Shown in pieces: positions 35,438 through 44,123 of a stretch of DNA of 64,000 nucleotides. The stretch covers positions 62,001-126,000 of the forward strand of contig NZ_VTOK01000005.1 in assembly GCF_009765375.1 (NCBI RefSeq), in the 5' to 3' direction. The number at the start of each line of letters is the position of its first letter. The first letter of the stretch is position 1. The translations under genes and the position numbers were made by a program. Origin of the DNA: Alteribacillus sp. YIM 98480 (GTDB lineage: Bacteria; Bacillota; Bacilli; Bacillales; Marinococcaceae). Below the pieces are notes generated by a model. That model saw only the letters and a program-made list of their open reading frames with translations. It had not been told where the DNA came from and did no database searches.

Positions 35438-35910
35438 TAGTGAACTTATTATGTAAGTGTGCGAGGTTTAGAAAGAATGAAGTACACCATGCTATCTAAA
35501 ATGAATGAATGTAACAAAGATTTTTTATGTGAAATTGATTTTTACTAATGTAATACATTTTATTGGTAGACAGTAAAAGTAAAACTGCGTGATGCAGTTT
35601 ACCTCATGTTTGTGTATTATTTTATGAGAGGGACCATTTTATATTGACAACTAGTTGATATGACCGAATCAAAATGTCAAAAGGCTGCTTTTACTTTAAG
35701 ATATTGTTTCTTTTAGAATTCTGTTATCTTACGTTTTATCTGGTTACATGCAAAATGTTTACAGAGGTCCATTTTATTGGACTGGCAATTGCATTTTACG
35801 GGAAAGAAAAGTTTCATTTATGGAATAAAGGAATGATTAATCTTTTCCCTTTTTATGAAGTTAGAAGTATATCGTTTAATGGCGGCGGTCCCTTCAGCCG
35901 CCTTCTGCTG
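35438..35910 (+). other. Gene-poor stretch
   Basis: About 470 bases without a supported gene. A hairpin AAACTGC-GTGAT-GCAGTTT lies at 35582-35600. A plus-strand frame from 35674 is open into the next, convergent gene, but it has no ribosome binding site and its last third is antisense to that gene. Confidence 0.4.
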
Positions 35911-36126
35911 TTATTGGCCGGTTTGGTTGGTCCAATCGGAAAACAAGCCGCTGCCGTTACAGCCTGGACACTCTACAGAAGGAGTCGTATTATAATATTC
36001 AACCGGATAATAAAGGTCAAAACCTCTGCCGCGGCAGTCCGGACATATTCCTTTTGCTTCCATATCCGCTAAATACTTTTCCTGTCTTGCCTTTTTCCAT
36101 TCTTTAATCGAAGAAAACAGTCCCAT
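35911..36126 (-). CDS. Small zinc-binding DnaJ-type cysteine motif protein
   Basis: A 71-residue protein. A basic helical N-terminus (MGLFSSIKEWKKARQEKYL) precedes a small zinc module with CPDCRGRGF and CPGCNGSG, like one repeat unit of the DnaJ central domain. Similar stand-alone proteins exist in Bacilli without a known role. The ATG at 36126 is chosen over a GTG at 36135 because GGAGGTGA lies 8 bp upstream of the former and overlaps the latter. A cre-like box is 26 bp upstream. Confidence 0.75.
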   Translation of the reverse strand: MGLFSSIKEWKKARQEKYLADMEAKGICPDCRGRGFDLYYPVEYYNTTPSVECPGCNGSGLFSDWTNQTGQ

Positions 36127-36151
36127 GTCATTCACCTCCGTTTAAGTGATA

Positions 36152-36167
36152 TTGTATACGCTTTCAA
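36152..36167. promoter_or_regulatory. Candidate cre box upstream of the zinc-motif gene
   Basis: TTGTATACGCTTTCAA fits WTGNAANCGNWNNCAW with one mismatch and carries the strong half CGCTTTCA. It would place the minus-strand zinc-motif gene under CcpA control. Confidence 0.4.
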
Positions 36168-36344
36168 TTTCATTTTGTGAAAAATATTTACTTTTTATAC
36201 TCCATTTTATTCATGTGTTGGAAAATTGTTATGGCAGAAGCGGTTATGCGGCAATCACTAATTTCTATAGTTGGGCTAGTGTGTATAAACTTTTGACGAA
36301 GTTTCATATGATGATTGGTGAGAAAAGCAAAGGGGGCATGTTGT

Positions 36345-36791
36345 ATGACGTACCGGCCTGGAAGACGGCATTCAGATCTTTTTAGAGAAGTATTTGATAC
36401 ATTCCATGACTTTTTTCAAGAAGATTTCTTATCTTCGATTAAAGGTATAGGAGATAAATTTAATGCAGACGTTCGTGACGAAGGCAGCTGTTTTTTAGTA
36501 GAAGTGGCTCTGCCGGGCTTTCAAAGTGATGGAATCCATATTGAATATGGAGATGATTATGTAGCCATCAAAGCTGTGCACGATCAAACAGATAAAGTCG
36601 AAAGTGATAAATTTTTTCGGCAAACGTCTCAATACGGAGAATTTCATAAGAAGGTTTATCTTGGTTCTATCAAAGGGGAAGAAATCACAGCATCTTTTTC
36701 TAATGATGTGCTCATACTGCGTGTTCCAAAAAATGATAAATCTCTGTCTCGCGGACGTTTTTTAAATATAGATGAAAATCAGCAGAAGTGA
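36345..36791 (+). CDS. Small heat shock protein (Hsp20 family)
   Basis: A 148-residue alpha-crystallin-domain chaperone that holds unfolding proteins. The N-terminal region is FREVFDTFHDFFQEDFL. The alpha-crystallin domain runs from about residue 40 to 130 (VEVALPGFQSDGIHIEYGDD, then FHKKVYLGSIKGEEITASFSNDVLILRVPK). The usual GVL motif is represented by NDVLILRVP. The C-terminal IXI anchor is weak. ATG 36345 follows AAAGGGGGC; earlier in-frame GTGs have no site. The highly structured element at 36804 follows it. Confidence 0.85.
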   Translation: MTYRPGRRHSDLFREVFDTFHDFFQEDFLSSIKGIGDKFNADVRDEGSCFLVEVALPGFQSDGIHIEYGDDYVAIKAVHDQTDKVESDKFFRQTSQYGEFHKKVYLGSIKGEEITASFSNDVLILRVPKNDKSLSRGRFLNIDENQQK

Positions 36792-36803
36792 CCAGATAAA
36801 ATA

Positions 36804-36937
36804 GGAGGGGGCTCGGCTAATTTAGGCGGGTGCCTCTTACTTCCACATGATGTGGTGACTTCTGCGTTGCAAACAGGACGTTCGCGAACTTAGCAGAAGT
36901 ACCTTAACCTTAGCCGAACTTCCTTTTTACAGGGCAT
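36804..36937 (+). ncRNA. Branched multi-stem element after hsp20 (structured 3' UTR or small RNA candidate)
   Basis: Nested inverted repeats form a branched structure. The outer stem is TCGGCTAA (36813-36820) with TTAGCCGA (36910-36917). One arm is CCACAT-G-ATGTGG at 36843-36855. A second arm is ACTTCTGC (36858-36865) with GCAGAAGT (36893-36900), tipped by the palindrome GTTCGCGAAC at 36880-36889. GGAGG before and TTCCTTTTT after the outer stem suggest a terminator base. It has no coding capacity. It could be a complex terminator rather than a separate RNA. Confidence 0.45.
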
Positions 36938-36954
36938 TTTGCGCTTTTGTTCAT

Positions 36955-37114
36955 AGGTAAGAAATAATAAATAGTTGGCGTTTTACATGTCTAGCGCAAG
37001 CGCCTACTCGCTCGAGGTTCCTTCGGTTCGTCAATGGAAAGCAAAGATCAGCTTTCCATATGCCGCCCCTCCAGGACTTGTCGCTCGTGAGCAAGGCGCT
37101 TGCGCTTTTCTTAA
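36955..37114 (+). repeat. Modular intergenic repeat, copy C (type I core, best preserved)
   Basis: It runs from AGGTAAGAAATAATAAATAG through ATGTCTAGCGCAAGCGCC, CTCGCTCGAGGTTCCTTCGG and GCTTTCCATATGCCGCCCCT to GGCGCTTGCGCTTTTCTTAA. The closing stem AGCGCAAGCGCC/GGCGCTTGCGCT is a perfect 12 bp. It is followed without a gap by copy D in the same orientation. Confidence 0.85.
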
Positions 37115-37329
37115 AAGGTAAGAAATAATAAATAGTTGGCGTTTTTGATGTCTAGCTCAGCGCCCAGCCGCTCAGGCGCACACGATAAAGAGGAACTTTT
37201 GCTAAAACCGCGACGTCCTGTCGCAACGCAAAAGTCAACACCTCCTGTGCAAGCCAGTTCGGCGTTGTCACAGGACGTGACGCTCGTAGCCGAACTTCCT
37301 TCTTTTAAGGCGCTTGCGCTCTTCTTATC
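37115..37329 (+). repeat. Modular intergenic repeat, copy D (type II core)
   Basis: It has the same left end (AAGGTAAGAAATAATAAATA, then TTGATGTCTAGC) and right end (AAGGCGCTTGCGCT) as copy C. The core is different: CAGGCGCACACGATAAAGAG, CGACGTCCTGTCGC, GCCAGTTCGGCGTTGTCACA and TAGCCGAACTTCC. Copy F has this same core with extra sequence inserted. Confidence 0.8.
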
Positions 37330-37386
37330 ATTTTGTTGATCTCAAGCTGCTTCAATTATGTGTAGTGGGATTTCAGCAACAAGCAT

Positions 37387-37425
37387 AAAAAGAAAGGAGC
37401 TGCCTTTATTCAGACAACTCCTTTG
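37387..37425 (-). terminator. Terminator of the radical SAM gene
   Basis: On the minus strand AAAGGAG pairs with CTCCTTT around an 18-base loop and is followed by CTTTTT. Confidence 0.75.
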
Positions 37426-37449
37426 CAGCTTGTTTTTGCAGCTGACACA

Positions 37450-39216
37450 TTATTTAACGGCGGCTTGACGGTTTTCTTGAATGCTTTCATAAGGAATAAA
37501 CCGAGCCGTTTGTTTTTGGTTTTTCACGTCATAATGAACTAGCAGTATTTCTTGCTTATTTACGATTTCGCCTGTTTCAAGATAAGAATGCAGGGAAAAC
37601 GGAAGCAGTTCGGTCACTGTGTGTTTATGCCAATCCTGTTTTTTCAATGAGACGGGTAAATGAGGGAGTTCAGGCTGTTCGGCAAACAAATTCATTAATT
37701 CAGTGTGCTCTTCTTTTGAAAGCGCTGGTGTTCCCCATGATTTTCGCGGCTTGTGCTTTTGGTGCAAAAAGTAATCATAGGTCATTAATCCTTTGATCAC
37801 TGAGAGGTTTTTTACACCGTGATGCTTTAAAAATTCCTCAAGGCGGAGGAAAAGGTCTTCGAGCTGGTGTCCGATGCGGCCCCACCCTTTTTGATGCCAG
37901 TAATCGCCGAATTCCTGGAAGAAGTCAAACGCACTCGGAAAGCTTTGATTGACTAGGAATTCAATCGTGTGATCCATGCGATGATCGTTCCAATATTTTT
38001 CTAAAATGTCTTCTACTCGCTTAATTCGGGCAATGTCAGCAAAACTTAGTACGTCATTGCTTAGCATTTCATACGGAGCATTGTCCATATATACATAGCC
38101 GTGGTCTTCAGAACGAATGCGCAACCCAGTGCCTCTGAGCATTTTTAGAAAGCCGAGCTGGAGTTCTTCTGGTCCCATGGCAAACACATCATTAAACGTT
38201 TGTTTAAAACGGCCGTAATCTTCTTCCGGCAGACCAGCGATAAGGTCAAGGTGCTGTTCAATTTTTCCGCCTTCTTTTACCATTGTTACGGTTCGTTCTA
38301 ATTTCTTAAGGTTTTGATGGCGTTTTACTAATTTATTCGTTGCATCATTGGTCGATTGAACGCCAATTTCAAACCGGAAAATCCCCGGCGGTGCATTTTC
38401 ATTTAAAAAGGTAAGCAGTTCAGGCGGCATTATATCCGCTGTGATTTCAAATTGAAACTGACAGCCTTGATGGTTGTCTATTAAAAATTGAAAGATCTCT
38501 TTTGCATACTCACGCTGAATGTTAAATGTACGATCCACAAACTTCACCATTTTTGCACCGTTTTCTATTAAATAAAGCAGATCTTTTTTTACTTCCTCTA
38601 TATCAAAATAACGAACTCCATTTTCAATAGAAGAAAGACAAAATTGACAGCTGAATGGACAGCCGCGGCTCGTTTCAAAATAAGTAATCCGTTTGGATAA
38701 TGCCTCTTTGTCTTCATCAAAACGATACGGGCTCGGCAGATCTTCAAGCGGAACTTTCGGACGGGGCGGGTTCATTCTGACTCTGCCGTCTTTACGGTAA
38801 GCTGTTCCGAACACCATATGATACTTCTCTTCTTCGTTAAGTTCCTCAAGGAGGTGTTTAAACGTTTCTTCTCCCTCTCCCATCACGATAAAATCTACTT
38901 CAGGCAGACGCTTCATCCAGTAATCCGTATCATACGAAACTTCCGGACCGCCAAGTACGATCGTGATGTTTGGATCTATTTTTTTCAGCATAGATACTAC
39001 TTGAATGGTTTCTTCAATGTTCCAAATGTAACAGGAGAAGCCAATCACATCCGGTTTTTTCTCAAACAGGTCTGTTACAATGTTCATGGCCGGATCTTTT
39101 ATCGTATATTCTGCTATCTCTACATGGAAGTCCGGTTCTGCATAAGCCTTTAAATAACGGAGGGCCAGGCAGGTATGAATATATTTAGCGTTTAATGTAC
39201 TTACAACGACATTCAA
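37450..39216 (-). CDS. B12-binding-domain radical SAM protein with DUF4080
   Basis: A 588-residue protein. The N-terminal cobalamin-binding-type Rossmann domain (about residues 1-140) contains PDVIGFSCYIWNIEETIQVV and VLGGPEVS. The radical SAM core from about residue 175 has SRGCPFSCQFC, the three cysteines that hold the 4Fe-4S cluster. The C-terminal third is a DUF4080-like region ending in a basic/acidic mix. Members are class B-like radical SAM enzymes of unknown substrate, widespread in Bacilli. The DxHxxG lower ligand is not evident, so cobalamin may bind base-off or not at all. It is monocistronic, with its own terminator. Confidence 0.87.
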   Translation of the reverse strand: MNVVVSTLNAKYIHTCLALRYLKAYAEPDFHVEIAEYTIKDPAMNIVTDLFEKKPDVIGFSCYIWNIEETIQVVSMLKKIDPNITIVLGGPEVSYDTDYWMKRLPEVDFIVMGEGEETFKHLLEELNEEEKYHMVFGTAYRKDGRVRMNPPRPKVPLEDLPSPYRFDEDKEALSKRITYFETSRGCPFSCQFCLSSIENGVRYFDIEEVKKDLLYLIENGAKMVKFVDRTFNIQREYAKEIFQFLIDNHQGCQFQFEITADIMPPELLTFLNENAPPGIFRFEIGVQSTNDATNKLVKRHQNLKKLERTVTMVKEGGKIEQHLDLIAGLPEEDYGRFKQTFNDVFAMGPEELQLGFLKMLRGTGLRIRSEDHGYVYMDNAPYEMLSNDVLSFADIARIKRVEDILEKYWNDHRMDHTIEFLVNQSFPSAFDFFQEFGDYWHQKGWGRIGHQLEDLFLRLEEFLKHHGVKNLSVIKGLMTYDYFLHQKHKPRKSWGTPALSKEEHTELMNLFAEQPELPHLPVSLKKQDWHKHTVTELLPFSLHSYLETGEIVNKQEILLVHYDVKNQKQTARFIPYESIQENRQAAVK

Positions 39217-39343
39217 ACAAAATCGCTCCTTTTACTGCTATTTCATCGCATAAAACACTAGGAATATGATATCATATGTTCGGCTTTCATTTCTCCCTAT
39301 GTAGTAGTAATGAAAATTTATGGCTGTTCAAAGGATGGTAGGA

Positions 39344-39913
39344 ATGATTTTGACGCTTGAACCGTGGTTGTTTCATTTAGTATTATCACTTATTATTTTG
39401 ATCGTGACATTTCTTTTAGGGATTGCTCTTCATTCATTTATGAAAAAAAAGGAAAAACCTAAAAAGAATGTGGAAAGACTGGCTTCCATCATACTTGCAG
39501 TCATGATGGCTTCTCTATACTTGTTTGTAACGGAAGTCTATACAGACAGAGCATCGCAGGGAGAACGGGTATTATCTTTAGAAAACACCGAACGAATAGA
39601 AACAGAACAGGCTGTGATTATTCCATTTGGTGACTATGCGGTGCTAGAACGGCTTTATGATTTTGGGTATACGGTGGAAGACGAAGTCAAAGGAGAGTCC
39701 TACCGAATGACATTTGTTATTGAAGATGAAGCTTCTTTTCTCGAAGAATATAACGTTTATATTAAAGGAAATCACATGTTTGCAAATCGAGCTAGATTTG
39801 CTTTTCCTGAAATATACGAAAAGGAATGGAAACCATCTATTCAAGAAAATGTAGAAACGGACAATACAATTGATTTTCCAGGAGTGGCTGTAGACATAGA
39901 ATTGCTTTCTTAA
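39344..39913 (+). CDS. Membrane protein of unknown function
   Basis: A 189-residue protein with two N-terminal helices (about residues 8-30 and 45-65) separated by a basic loop (KKKEKPKKN). An extracellular or cytosolic C-terminal domain rich in acidic residues follows. The ATG at 39344 is chosen because AAAGGA lies 8 bp upstream; the earlier ATG at 39320 lacks a site. No family is recognised. A terminator follows immediately. Confidence 0.65.
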   Translation: MILTLEPWLFHLVLSLIILIVTFLLGIALHSFMKKKEKPKKNVERLASIILAVMMASLYLFVTEVYTDRASQGERVLSLENTERIETEQAVIIPFGDYAVLERLYDFGYTVEDEVKGESYRMTFVIEDEASFLEEYNVYIKGNHMFANRARFAFPEIYEKEWKPSIQENVETDNTIDFPGVAVDIELLS

Positions 39914-39923
39914 GAAAGTTGTT

Positions 39924-39957
39924 GGGCATCTGTTTAGTGGACAGATGCCCTTATTTA
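39924..39957 (+). terminator. Terminator of the gene at 39344
   Basis: GGGCATCTGT pairs perfectly with ACAGATGCCC around TTAGTGG, followed by TTATTT. Confidence 0.85.
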
Positions 39958-40084
39958 GTTCGTTTCTACCGATTTTCTTAATCGTTTTACTGTAAATAAA
40001 TTATTGTTTACAAGCTTTATAGAATCCTATAAGATAAATATAAATATTAGAAAATTCCTACATATAAAGAGGGGGAGAAAGAAA

Positions 40085-41134
40085 ATGAAAAAAAAGTGGC
40101 TGCATTTGCTTTTAACTGGGGCTTTGTCTTTAACCGTTTTAGCAGCGTGCGGAGCAGGAGAAGAGGATACTGCTGGTGAAAACGAATCAGGTGCAGGCGG
40201 CGAAGAGGAAGAAGAAACAGAAGCCGAGACAGAAGACAGCGTCGTTGTTGGCGCCACCCAGTTTGTGGAACATCCTTCTTTAGATGAAGCTTATGAAGGA
40301 TTTAAAGAAGGATTAGCAGATCAAGGGTATACAGAAGGAGAAAACATAGAATTTGATTATCAAAACGCGCAGAATGACCAGAGTAATACAGCGACAATTG
40401 CTAATAATTTTGTGTCAGAGAGGGTAGACTTAATTTTTGCCAACTCTACGCCAAGTGCACAAGCAGCATTGCAGGCAAGCTCAGAAACGCCAATTATTTT
40501 TACTTCGGTCACAGATGCTGTGGATGCGGGTTTAATTGAAGATGCAGACTCTCCAGGTGAATTAATAACAGGCGTTATGGATTTACATCCAGAAGCGATT
40601 GAGATGACGGTAGATTTTATTTCAGAATACTTTCCTGAATCAAACATAGGGTTGATTTATAATTCAGGCGAACAAAATTCTGTTTCTCAAATTGAAGCAG
40701 TGGAAGCGGCAATGGAAGGGACAGATTTAGAGTCAACGACAAGAAGTGTTTCATCTTCGGCGGAAGTACAGCAGGCAGCTGAGTCACTTGTTGGTGATGT
40801 AGATGTGATGTACATTGTTACAGATAACACGGTTGTATCTGCTTTGGAGACGGTAGTGGATGTGGCTGAAACACAAGATATTCCATTAGTAGTAGGAGAA
40901 CCCGATTCTCTTGAGCGCGGCGGGTTTGCCACGTTTGGTATTGACTACCATACGATTGGCTACCGTGCCGGTGAAATGGCAGCAGAAGTATTAAGCGGGG
41001 AGAAGACACCAGCTGATATTCCTGCAGAACACCCTGAAGACATGGAGTTATTTATAAATAAAGAAGCAGCAGAGGCCCAAGGGGTAGAAATCCATGAGGA
41101 CTGGGAAGAAGAAGCGCAATTTATAAACGAATAA
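40085..41134 (+). CDS. ABC transporter substrate-binding lipoprotein (TrpX/DUF534-like)
   Basis: A 349-residue lipoprotein of the ABC_sub_bind family (periplasmic binding fold type I). The signal peptide ends LAACG, followed by a very acidic spacer of about 35 residues rich in Glu. The binding domain has the family wording VVVGATQFVEHPSLDEAYEG, FVSERVDLIFANSTPSAQAA, TPIIFTSVTDAVDAGL, and the later FATFGIDYHTIGYRAGEMA. Relatives bind tryptophan, tyrosine or other small aromatic compounds. The ATG follows AGAGGGGGAG. Permease and ATPase genes follow, so this is a three-gene importer. Confidence 0.87.
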   Translation: MKKKWLHLLLTGALSLTVLAACGAGEEDTAGENESGAGGEEEEETEAETEDSVVVGATQFVEHPSLDEAYEGFKEGLADQGYTEGENIEFDYQNAQNDQSNTATIANNFVSERVDLIFANSTPSAQAALQASSETPIIFTSVTDAVDAGLIEDADSPGELITGVMDLHPEAIEMTVDFISEYFPESNIGLIYNSGEQNSVSQIEAVEAAMEGTDLESTTRSVSSSAEVQQAAESLVGDVDVMYIVTDNTVVSALETVVDVAETQDIPLVVGEPDSLERGGFATFGIDYHTIGYRAGEMAAEVLSGEKTPADIPAEHPEDMELFINKEAAEAQGVEIHEDWEEEAQFINE

Positions 41135-41140
41135 AGCGTC

Positions 41141-41184
41141 AGGCTTGGCCAGCCTCTTTAAGGGGCAACAGGCCAGGCTTTTTG
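41141..41184 (+). terminator. Attenuating terminator after the binding-protein gene
   Basis: AGGCTTGGCC pairs with GGCCAGGCTT around an AGCCTCTTTAAGGGGC inner hairpin, followed by TTTTT. It would allow more binding protein than permease to be made. Confidence 0.8.
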
Positions 41185-41216
41185 TTTATATTGGTAGAAA
41201 AGGATAAAATGTTCGC

Positions 41217-41290
41217 ATCTTTTGAAGTCTAGCATAAGCTCATCCAGCCGTGCTTGGGAAGGATCTCGCGAGCAATAAGCTTATGCTATG
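41217..41290 (+). repeat. Diverged modular repeat, copy G
   Basis: It has AGTCTAGC followed by ATAAGCTCATCC and ends GAGCAATAAGCTTATGCT. It keeps the TCTAGC entry, the GAGCAA exit and the closing stem of the repeat family. The stem bases are replaced pairwise: AGCATAAGCT/AGCTTATGCT instead of AGCGCAAGCG/CGCTTGCGCT. It lies inside the ABC transporter operon. Confidence 0.5.
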
Positions 41291-41319
41291 CTTTGGAGAG
41301 AGAATGGGGGAAGGAAAAT

Positions 41320-42330
41320 ATGTTTGTCTCCATGTTTGGAGCAGTTGAATCAGGGATTATATACGCTCTAATGGCGCTTGGCGTCTATTTGTCCTTTAGG
41401 GTCCTGGATTTTCCGGACTTGACCGTAGACGGAAGCTTTGTTACAGGGGCAGCAGTAGCAGCTGTTATGATCATTAATGGACAGTCCCCGCTTATCGCTA
41501 CTGTTGTCGCGGTGATTGCCGGGTTTTTAGCAGGATGTGTAACCGGACTTTTGCATACGAAAGGAAAAATAAACCCATTATTATCGGGAATTTTAATGAT
41601 GATTGCGTTGTATTCGATTAACTTGCGTATCATGGGGCAGTCCAATGTTCCTTTATTAAACGAAACGACTATTTTTACGTCGATCACCTCATTTTGGGAG
41701 AATTTAAACTTGAGTGCCCCATTTAACAATATAATCGCCGCCCTTGGAATCTCAGGAACGCCAAAAACATGGGGAATACTATTTTTCTCTTTAATTATTA
41801 CACTAATCATCAAATTTCTTACCGATTATTTTTTAAAGACAGAAGTCGGTCTTGCATTACGAGCTACTGGGGATAACAAAAAAATGATTCGCAGTTTTTC
41901 AGCCAATACAGATATTCTTATCATAGCAGGGCTGGGGCTTTCCAATGCATTTGTTGCTCTTTCTGGTGCCTTAATTGCACAGCATGGCGGGTTTGCAGAC
42001 GCTGGTATGGGGATCGGAATGATTATTATAGGCCTTGCGTCGGTCATTATTGGCGAAGCCCTTTTTGGAACGAAGTCTATTGCACGCACAACACTGGCTG
42101 TTATTGGCGGAGCCATTATTTATCGAATCGTCGTGTCGCTGGCATTGCGAGTAGACTTTTTGGAAACCGGTGATATGAAATTAATTACAGCAGTTATTGT
42201 GGTAGCGGCATTAGTCACACCAAAAATACTCGAAGCACAGCGTGAAAAACGAAGAAGACTGCGCAAACGGCGAGAAATCACCCAGATGGCTGACACGAAG
42301 AAAGGGGAGAAAGGAAATGCTGCAACTTAG
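41320..42330 (+). CDS. ABC transporter permease (TrpY-like)
   Basis: A 336-residue permease of the BPD_transp_2 (branched-chain/TrpY-like) type with nine or ten helices. It opens MFGAVESGIIYALMALGVYL and has LSFRVLDFPDLTVDGSFVTG, a strongly conserved family loop, GLLHTKGKINPLLSGILMM and LALRATGDNKKMIRSF, the coupling loop. The C-terminal tail is basic. The ATG at 41320 follows GGGGGAAGG; an upstream in-frame start reads through repeat copy G and is rejected. It overlaps the ATPase gene by 14 bp. Confidence 0.87.
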   Translation: MFVSMFGAVESGIIYALMALGVYLSFRVLDFPDLTVDGSFVTGAAVAAVMIINGQSPLIATVVAVIAGFLAGCVTGLLHTKGKINPLLSGILMMIALYSINLRIMGQSNVPLLNETTIFTSITSFWENLNLSAPFNNIIAALGISGTPKTWGILFFSLIITLIIKFLTDYFLKTEVGLALRATGDNKKMIRSFSANTDILIIAGLGLSNAFVALSGALIAQHGGFADAGMGIGMIIIGLASVIIGEALFGTKSIARTTLAVIGGAIIYRIVVSLALRVDFLETGDMKLITAVIVVAALVTPKILEAQREKRRRLRKRREITQMADTKKGEKGNAAT

Positions 42331-43111
42331 TCAAGCATCGTTAACGTTTAATGAAGGAACGATGGATGAAAAAAAAGCGTTGCAACATGTTAATCTCAAT
42401 TTAAACCAGGGTGATTTTTTGACGGTGATCGGCAGTAATGGTGCTGGAAAATCAACGCTAATGAACATCATTTCCGGTTCACTCCTGCCTGACACAGGTG
42501 ATGTGCTCATAGACAATAATCAGGTAACTCACCTTCAAGAGTATCAGCGTTCTCAATTAATTGGCCGAGTGTTTCAAGATCCAATGGCAGGAACGGCCCC
42601 TTCAATGACGATTGAAGAGAACTTAGCAATGGCTTGGTCGCGCAATAAAAAACGCAGCTTGAAACCAGGAGTCAGCAAAAGAAGAAAATCTCTTTTCAAG
42701 GAACATCTAGAAACGTTAAATCTTGGCTTAGAAGATCGGCTGACAGCCAAAGTAGGACTTTTATCAGGCGGAGAACGCCAGGCTTTATCATTATTAATGG
42801 CCACATTCACAGAACCAAAGATTCTGCTTTTGGATGAGCACACGGCAGCGCTTGACCCGTCGCGAGCTGAGCTAATAACCAACATCACTGCAGAAGTCGT
42901 AAAAAAATTTAAGCTGACTACATTAATGGTCACCCATAACATGCAGCAAGCTCTTGATCTAGGTAATCGTTTAATTATGATGGATAAAGGACAGATTATT
43001 TTAGATGTAGATGGAGATGAAAAACAATCGTTAACGATCGAAAAATTATTAAATGAATTTCAGAAAATCCGCGGTGAAAAAATGGCTAATGATAAGGCGG
43101 TGCTCAGTTGA
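42317..43111 (+). CDS. ABC transporter ATP-binding protein (TrpZ-like)
   Basis: A 264-residue ATPase. Walker A is GSNGAGKST at residues 39-47, with a Q-loop in VFQDPMAG, the signature LSGGERQA (a normal LSGGE start), Walker B ILLLDEHTAALD and the switch His in MVTHNMQQ. It energises the importer formed with the proteins at 40085 and 41320. GGGGAGAAAGGA precedes the ATG, and the start overlaps the permease stop, indicating coupled translation. Confidence 0.9.
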   Translation: MLQLSQASLTFNEGTMDEKKALQHVNLNLNQGDFLTVIGSNGAGKSTLMNIISGSLLPDTGDVLIDNNQVTHLQEYQRSQLIGRVFQDPMAGTAPSMTIEENLAMAWSRNKKRSLKPGVSKRRKSLFKEHLETLNLGLEDRLTAKVGLLSGGERQALSLLMATFTEPKILLLDEHTAALDPSRAELITNITAEVVKKFKLTTLMVTHNMQQALDLGNRLIMMDKGQIILDVDGDEKQSLTIEKLLNEFQKIRGEKMANDKAVLS

Positions 43112-43176
43112 TGGTTTTATCTACCTCAAAAGATAGAACTTTTCCTCAGCATTAAGTTAAAGAAAGGGGCAGTTAA

Positions 43177-44085
43177 ATGAAACTAGCTACGGTTGAAATA
43201 CATAAGGAAGAAAAAACAGCAGCACTTGTGAACGAAGAATATGTCATTGATCTCGAGGAAGCTGGAAAAGCATATAATGTGGGTTATCGTTTTCCTCGCA
43301 CGATGTTAGAAGCGATTTGTGACGGAGAAAATTTTTTAGCAGAGGCCGAGAAAATAACTGCTTCAGCCTATAATCATTTAGATGCTTCCTATGTTTATCC
43401 GCTTTCTTCTAAGGAAATATCATTGAAAGCACCTATTCCAGTCCCGAGAAAAAATATTATTTGTGCAGGGAAAAACTATGCAGATCACGCCATAGAAATG
43501 GGAAGTGCTGCAGATATTCCTGATCACCCGATCATTTTTACGAAGTCACCGACAACCGTAATAGGACCGGAAGACACGATTGATCCTCATATTGATGTGA
43601 CGGATGCGTTAGATTATGAAGGAGAAATTGCTGTCATTATTGGAAAAAAAGGAAAAGGTATCAAAGCAGAAGAAGCAGAAGATTACCTATTTGGCTGCAC
43701 GCTGTTAAATGATGTGACAGCAAGAGATTTACAGTCCAAGCATAAGCAGTTTTTTCTAGGGAAAAGTCTCGACACGTTTTGTCCAATGGGACCGGTGATT
43801 GTTCCCCTCAAACATTGGAAAGGGAAAACGATGTCGTTAAAGACGCTCGTAAATGATGAAATTCGACAAGAAACAACAACGGATAAGATGATTTTTTCTA
43901 TCTCTCAATTAATTGAAGTTATTTCCCGGGGAATGACCTTAGAACCAGGAGACATCATCGCCACAGGAACACCTGCAGGGGTGGGAAAAGGGTTTAATCC
44001 ACCGAAGTATCTGCAAGAAGGTGATGAAGTAGTAGTGCAATCAGATAGAATTGGAAAGTTAAAAAATACAGTGAATAAAAAATAG
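43177..44085 (+). CDS. Fumarylacetoacetate hydrolase family protein
   Basis: A 302-residue FAH-domain enzyme. The N-terminal 70 residues form a cap (TVEIHKEEKTAALVNEEYVI). The catalytic domain begins PVPRKNIICAGKNYADHAIE and carries the metal ligands in DYEGEIAVIIGKKG, NDVTARDLQ, GKSLDTFCPMGP and GDIIATGTPAGVG. Family activities include acylpyruvate hydrolysis, oxaloacetate decarboxylation and ring-cleavage product hydrolysis or isomerisation. Its position after an aromatic-type ABC importer suggests use of the imported compound, but it has its own ribosome site and 65-bp gap. The exact substrate is open. Confidence 0.87.
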   Translation: MKLATVEIHKEEKTAALVNEEYVIDLEEAGKAYNVGYRFPRTMLEAICDGENFLAEAEKITASAYNHLDASYVYPLSSKEISLKAPIPVPRKNIICAGKNYADHAIEMGSAADIPDHPIIFTKSPTTVIGPEDTIDPHIDVTDALDYEGEIAVIIGKKGKGIKAEEAEDYLFGCTLLNDVTARDLQSKHKQFFLGKSLDTFCPMGPVIVPLKHWKGKTMSLKTLVNDEIRQETTTDKMIFSISQLIEVISRGMTLEPGDIIATGTPAGVGKGFNPPKYLQEGDEVVVQSDRIGKLKNTVNKK

Positions 44086-44119
44086 AGCATGCCTTTTTTA
44101 CAGGCTGTTCTATTTTTTC
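44083..44119 (+). terminator. Terminator of the FAH-family gene
   Basis: AGAGCAtGCCT pairs with AGGCTGTTCT around a T-rich loop, followed by ATTTTTTCTT. Confidence 0.65.
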
Positions 44120-44123
44120 TTGT

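Noticed and set aside
35674-36072. 132-codon plus-strand frame with hydrophobic segments, vaguely like a membrane protease
   Set aside because: No ribosome binding site, no HExxH motif, and its last third is antisense to the zinc-motif gene at 35911-36126.
37136-37339. 67-codon frame in repeat copy D
   Set aside because: It lies wholly inside the repeat and is not preserved in copy F.
40085-43111. T-box or other riboswitch before the TrpX-like importer
   Set aside because: The 127-base leader between the previous terminator and the start has no TGGNACC-type or other recognisable riboswitch motif.
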